Of a stretch of 6,521 nt of DNA, positions 5,794 through 6,521 are shown one piece after another. The notes beneath the pieces were generated by a model. The model searched no databases, was not told the origin of the DNA, and saw nothing but the letters and a program-made list of their open reading frames with translations. Within the stretch, counting starts at the first letter, position 1; each line of letters starts with the position of its first letter. The stretch is from Spirochaeta sp. (GTDB lineage Bacteria > Spirochaetota > Spirochaetia > Sphaerochaetales > Sphaerochaetaceae). The position numbers and the translations under genes were made by a program. The stretch is from assembly GCA_020054965.1 (NCBI GenBank), contig JAIMZO010000093.1, positions 1 through 6,521 of the forward strand, read 5' to 3'.

Positions 5794-6521
5794 GTGAATC
5801 ATTTGGATTTGAAGTATGGATGCAATCCCAACCAAGGACAGGCTCGTATCAGTATGGATATGGGTGATCTCCCCTTGCAGGTGTTGTGCGGAAGCCCAGG
5901 ATATATCAATTTGCTGGATGCGCTGAACGGATGGCAACTGGTCAGCCAACTCGCAGAGGTTACCGGACTCAGTGCAGCTGCCTCATTCAAGCATGTCAGC
6001 CCTGCAGGAGCGGCGGTCTCGCTTGCATTGGATGAAACAGAGCGCAGGATGTACTTCATTGGGGAGCATGAGGAGCTTTCTCCGCTTGCCACTGCCTACG
6101 TTCGTGCCCGTGGTGCTGACCGTATGTCATCCTTCGGGGATTTCATCAGTCTCAGCGAACGTTGTGACCTGCAAACAGCACGAATCATCAAGCGTGAAGT
6201 TTCTGATGGGGTCATCGCACCCTCCTACGAACCTGAGGCGCTTGCCTTGTTGCAGAAGAAGAAAGGCGGAAAGTATGTCGTATTGCAGATTGATCCCAGC
6301 TATGAACCTCCTGTGCTGGAGACGAGAAGCGTCTTTGGGATTACCTTTACCCAGGAGCGTAATACTGTAGTACTGGATGCATCTGTCCTGGAGCCGATCG
6401 TCACACAGAACAAGGATCTGACTGAGGACGCCCGTCTTGACTTGCTCGTTGCACTCAATGCACTGAAGTATACACAATCGAATTCAGTATGTTTTGCGAA
6501 GCGTGGACAGACCATCGGGGT
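5794..6521 (+). CDS. purH: Stand-alone AICAR transformylase (PurH C-terminal domain only), 3' end outside window
   Basis: This enzyme formylates AICAR to FAICAR, the penultimate step to IMP. The frame is open from GTG at 5794 to the right edge (242 codons visible; such stand-alone enzymes are about 390 residues as I recall). Motifs are LKYGCNPNQ (6-14), [12 protein letters not shown] (64-75), [11 protein letters not shown] (107-117) and [18 protein letters not shown] (225-242). Lys66, His67, Asp116 and Asn230 align with human ATIC Lys266, His267, Asp339 and Asn431, so the visible active site is complete. The MGS-like IMP cyclohydrolase domain that forms the N-terminal half of ordinary PurH is absent; the protein starts directly at the transformylase domain. 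The missing activity is supplied by the PurO half of the gene just upstream, two bases away. The motifs are closer to the eukaryote-like short form than to E. coli PurH. The symbol purH is used only for the transformylase function. Confidence 0.92.
   Translation, partial: MNHLDLKYGCNPNQGQARISMDMGDLPLQVLCGSPGYINLLDALNGWQLVSQLAEVTGLSAAASFKHVSPAGAAVSLALDETERRMYFIGEHEELSPLATAYVRARGADRMSSFGDFISLSERCDLQTARIIKREVSDGVIAPSYEPEALALLQKKKGGKYVVLQIDPSYEPPVLETRSVFGITFTQERNTVVLDASVLEPIVTQNKDLTEDARLDLLVALNALKYTQSNSVCFAKRGQTIG

Noticed and set aside
1..6521. CRISPR arrays, insertion sequences, tRNA or rRNA genes
   Set aside because: No spaced repeat array, transposase-like frame, terminal inverted repeats or RNA gene signature was seen; nearly all sequence is explained by purine and redox genes.

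Overview
This window carries most of a de novo purine biosynthesis operon. All convincing genes are on the plus strand. The base composition is moderate, Shine-Dalgarno sites are clear, and the PurF, PurN and IMP cyclohydrolase sequences are of the kind I associate with clostridia. A free-living anaerobe fits best. My best guess is a Sphaerochaeta-like spirochaete, a group known for gene exchange with Firmicutes; a clostridial-type Firmicute is the main alternative. The sequence alone cannot settle the genus.

Layout. Positions 2-256 hold the C-terminal end of a radical SAM protein resembling the AmmeMemoRadiSam (AmrS) enzyme. Positions 297-731 encode a small C_GCAxxG_C_C family redox-type protein. 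A gap of about 100 bases (732-833) follows; it contains a repeated TTGCATA element and a possible promoter. The pur operon then runs purE (834-1346), purC (1378-2091), purF (2091-3476), purM (3486-4505), a purN-IMP cyclohydrolase fusion (4502-5791), and a stand-alone AICAR transformylase (5794 to beyond the window end). Junctions are tight: TGATG between purC and purF, ATGA between purM and purN, and two bases before the last gene. The exception is a 31-base gap between purE and purC, where a terminator-like hairpin with a T6 tract overlaps the purE stop codon.

How the genes work together. PurF makes phosphoribosylamine, PurN formylates GAR, PurM closes the imidazole ring to AIR, PurE delivers CAIR and PurC makes SAICAR. 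The last gene formylates AICAR and the PurO-like half of the fusion closes the ring to IMP. The usual bifunctional PurH is therefore absent here. Its cyclohydrolase half is replaced by an unrelated archaeal/clostridial-type IMP cyclohydrolase (IMP_cyclohyd family) fused to the C terminus of PurN, so steps 3 and 10 of the pathway sit on one polypeptide. PurD, PurL/Q/S, PurK and PurB are not in the window.

The most noteworthy items are the PurN-PurO fusion, an internal Shine-Dalgarno plus ATG exactly at its domain boundary, the possible attenuator between purE and purC, the repeats around the purE start, and unusual active-site motif residues in PurE.
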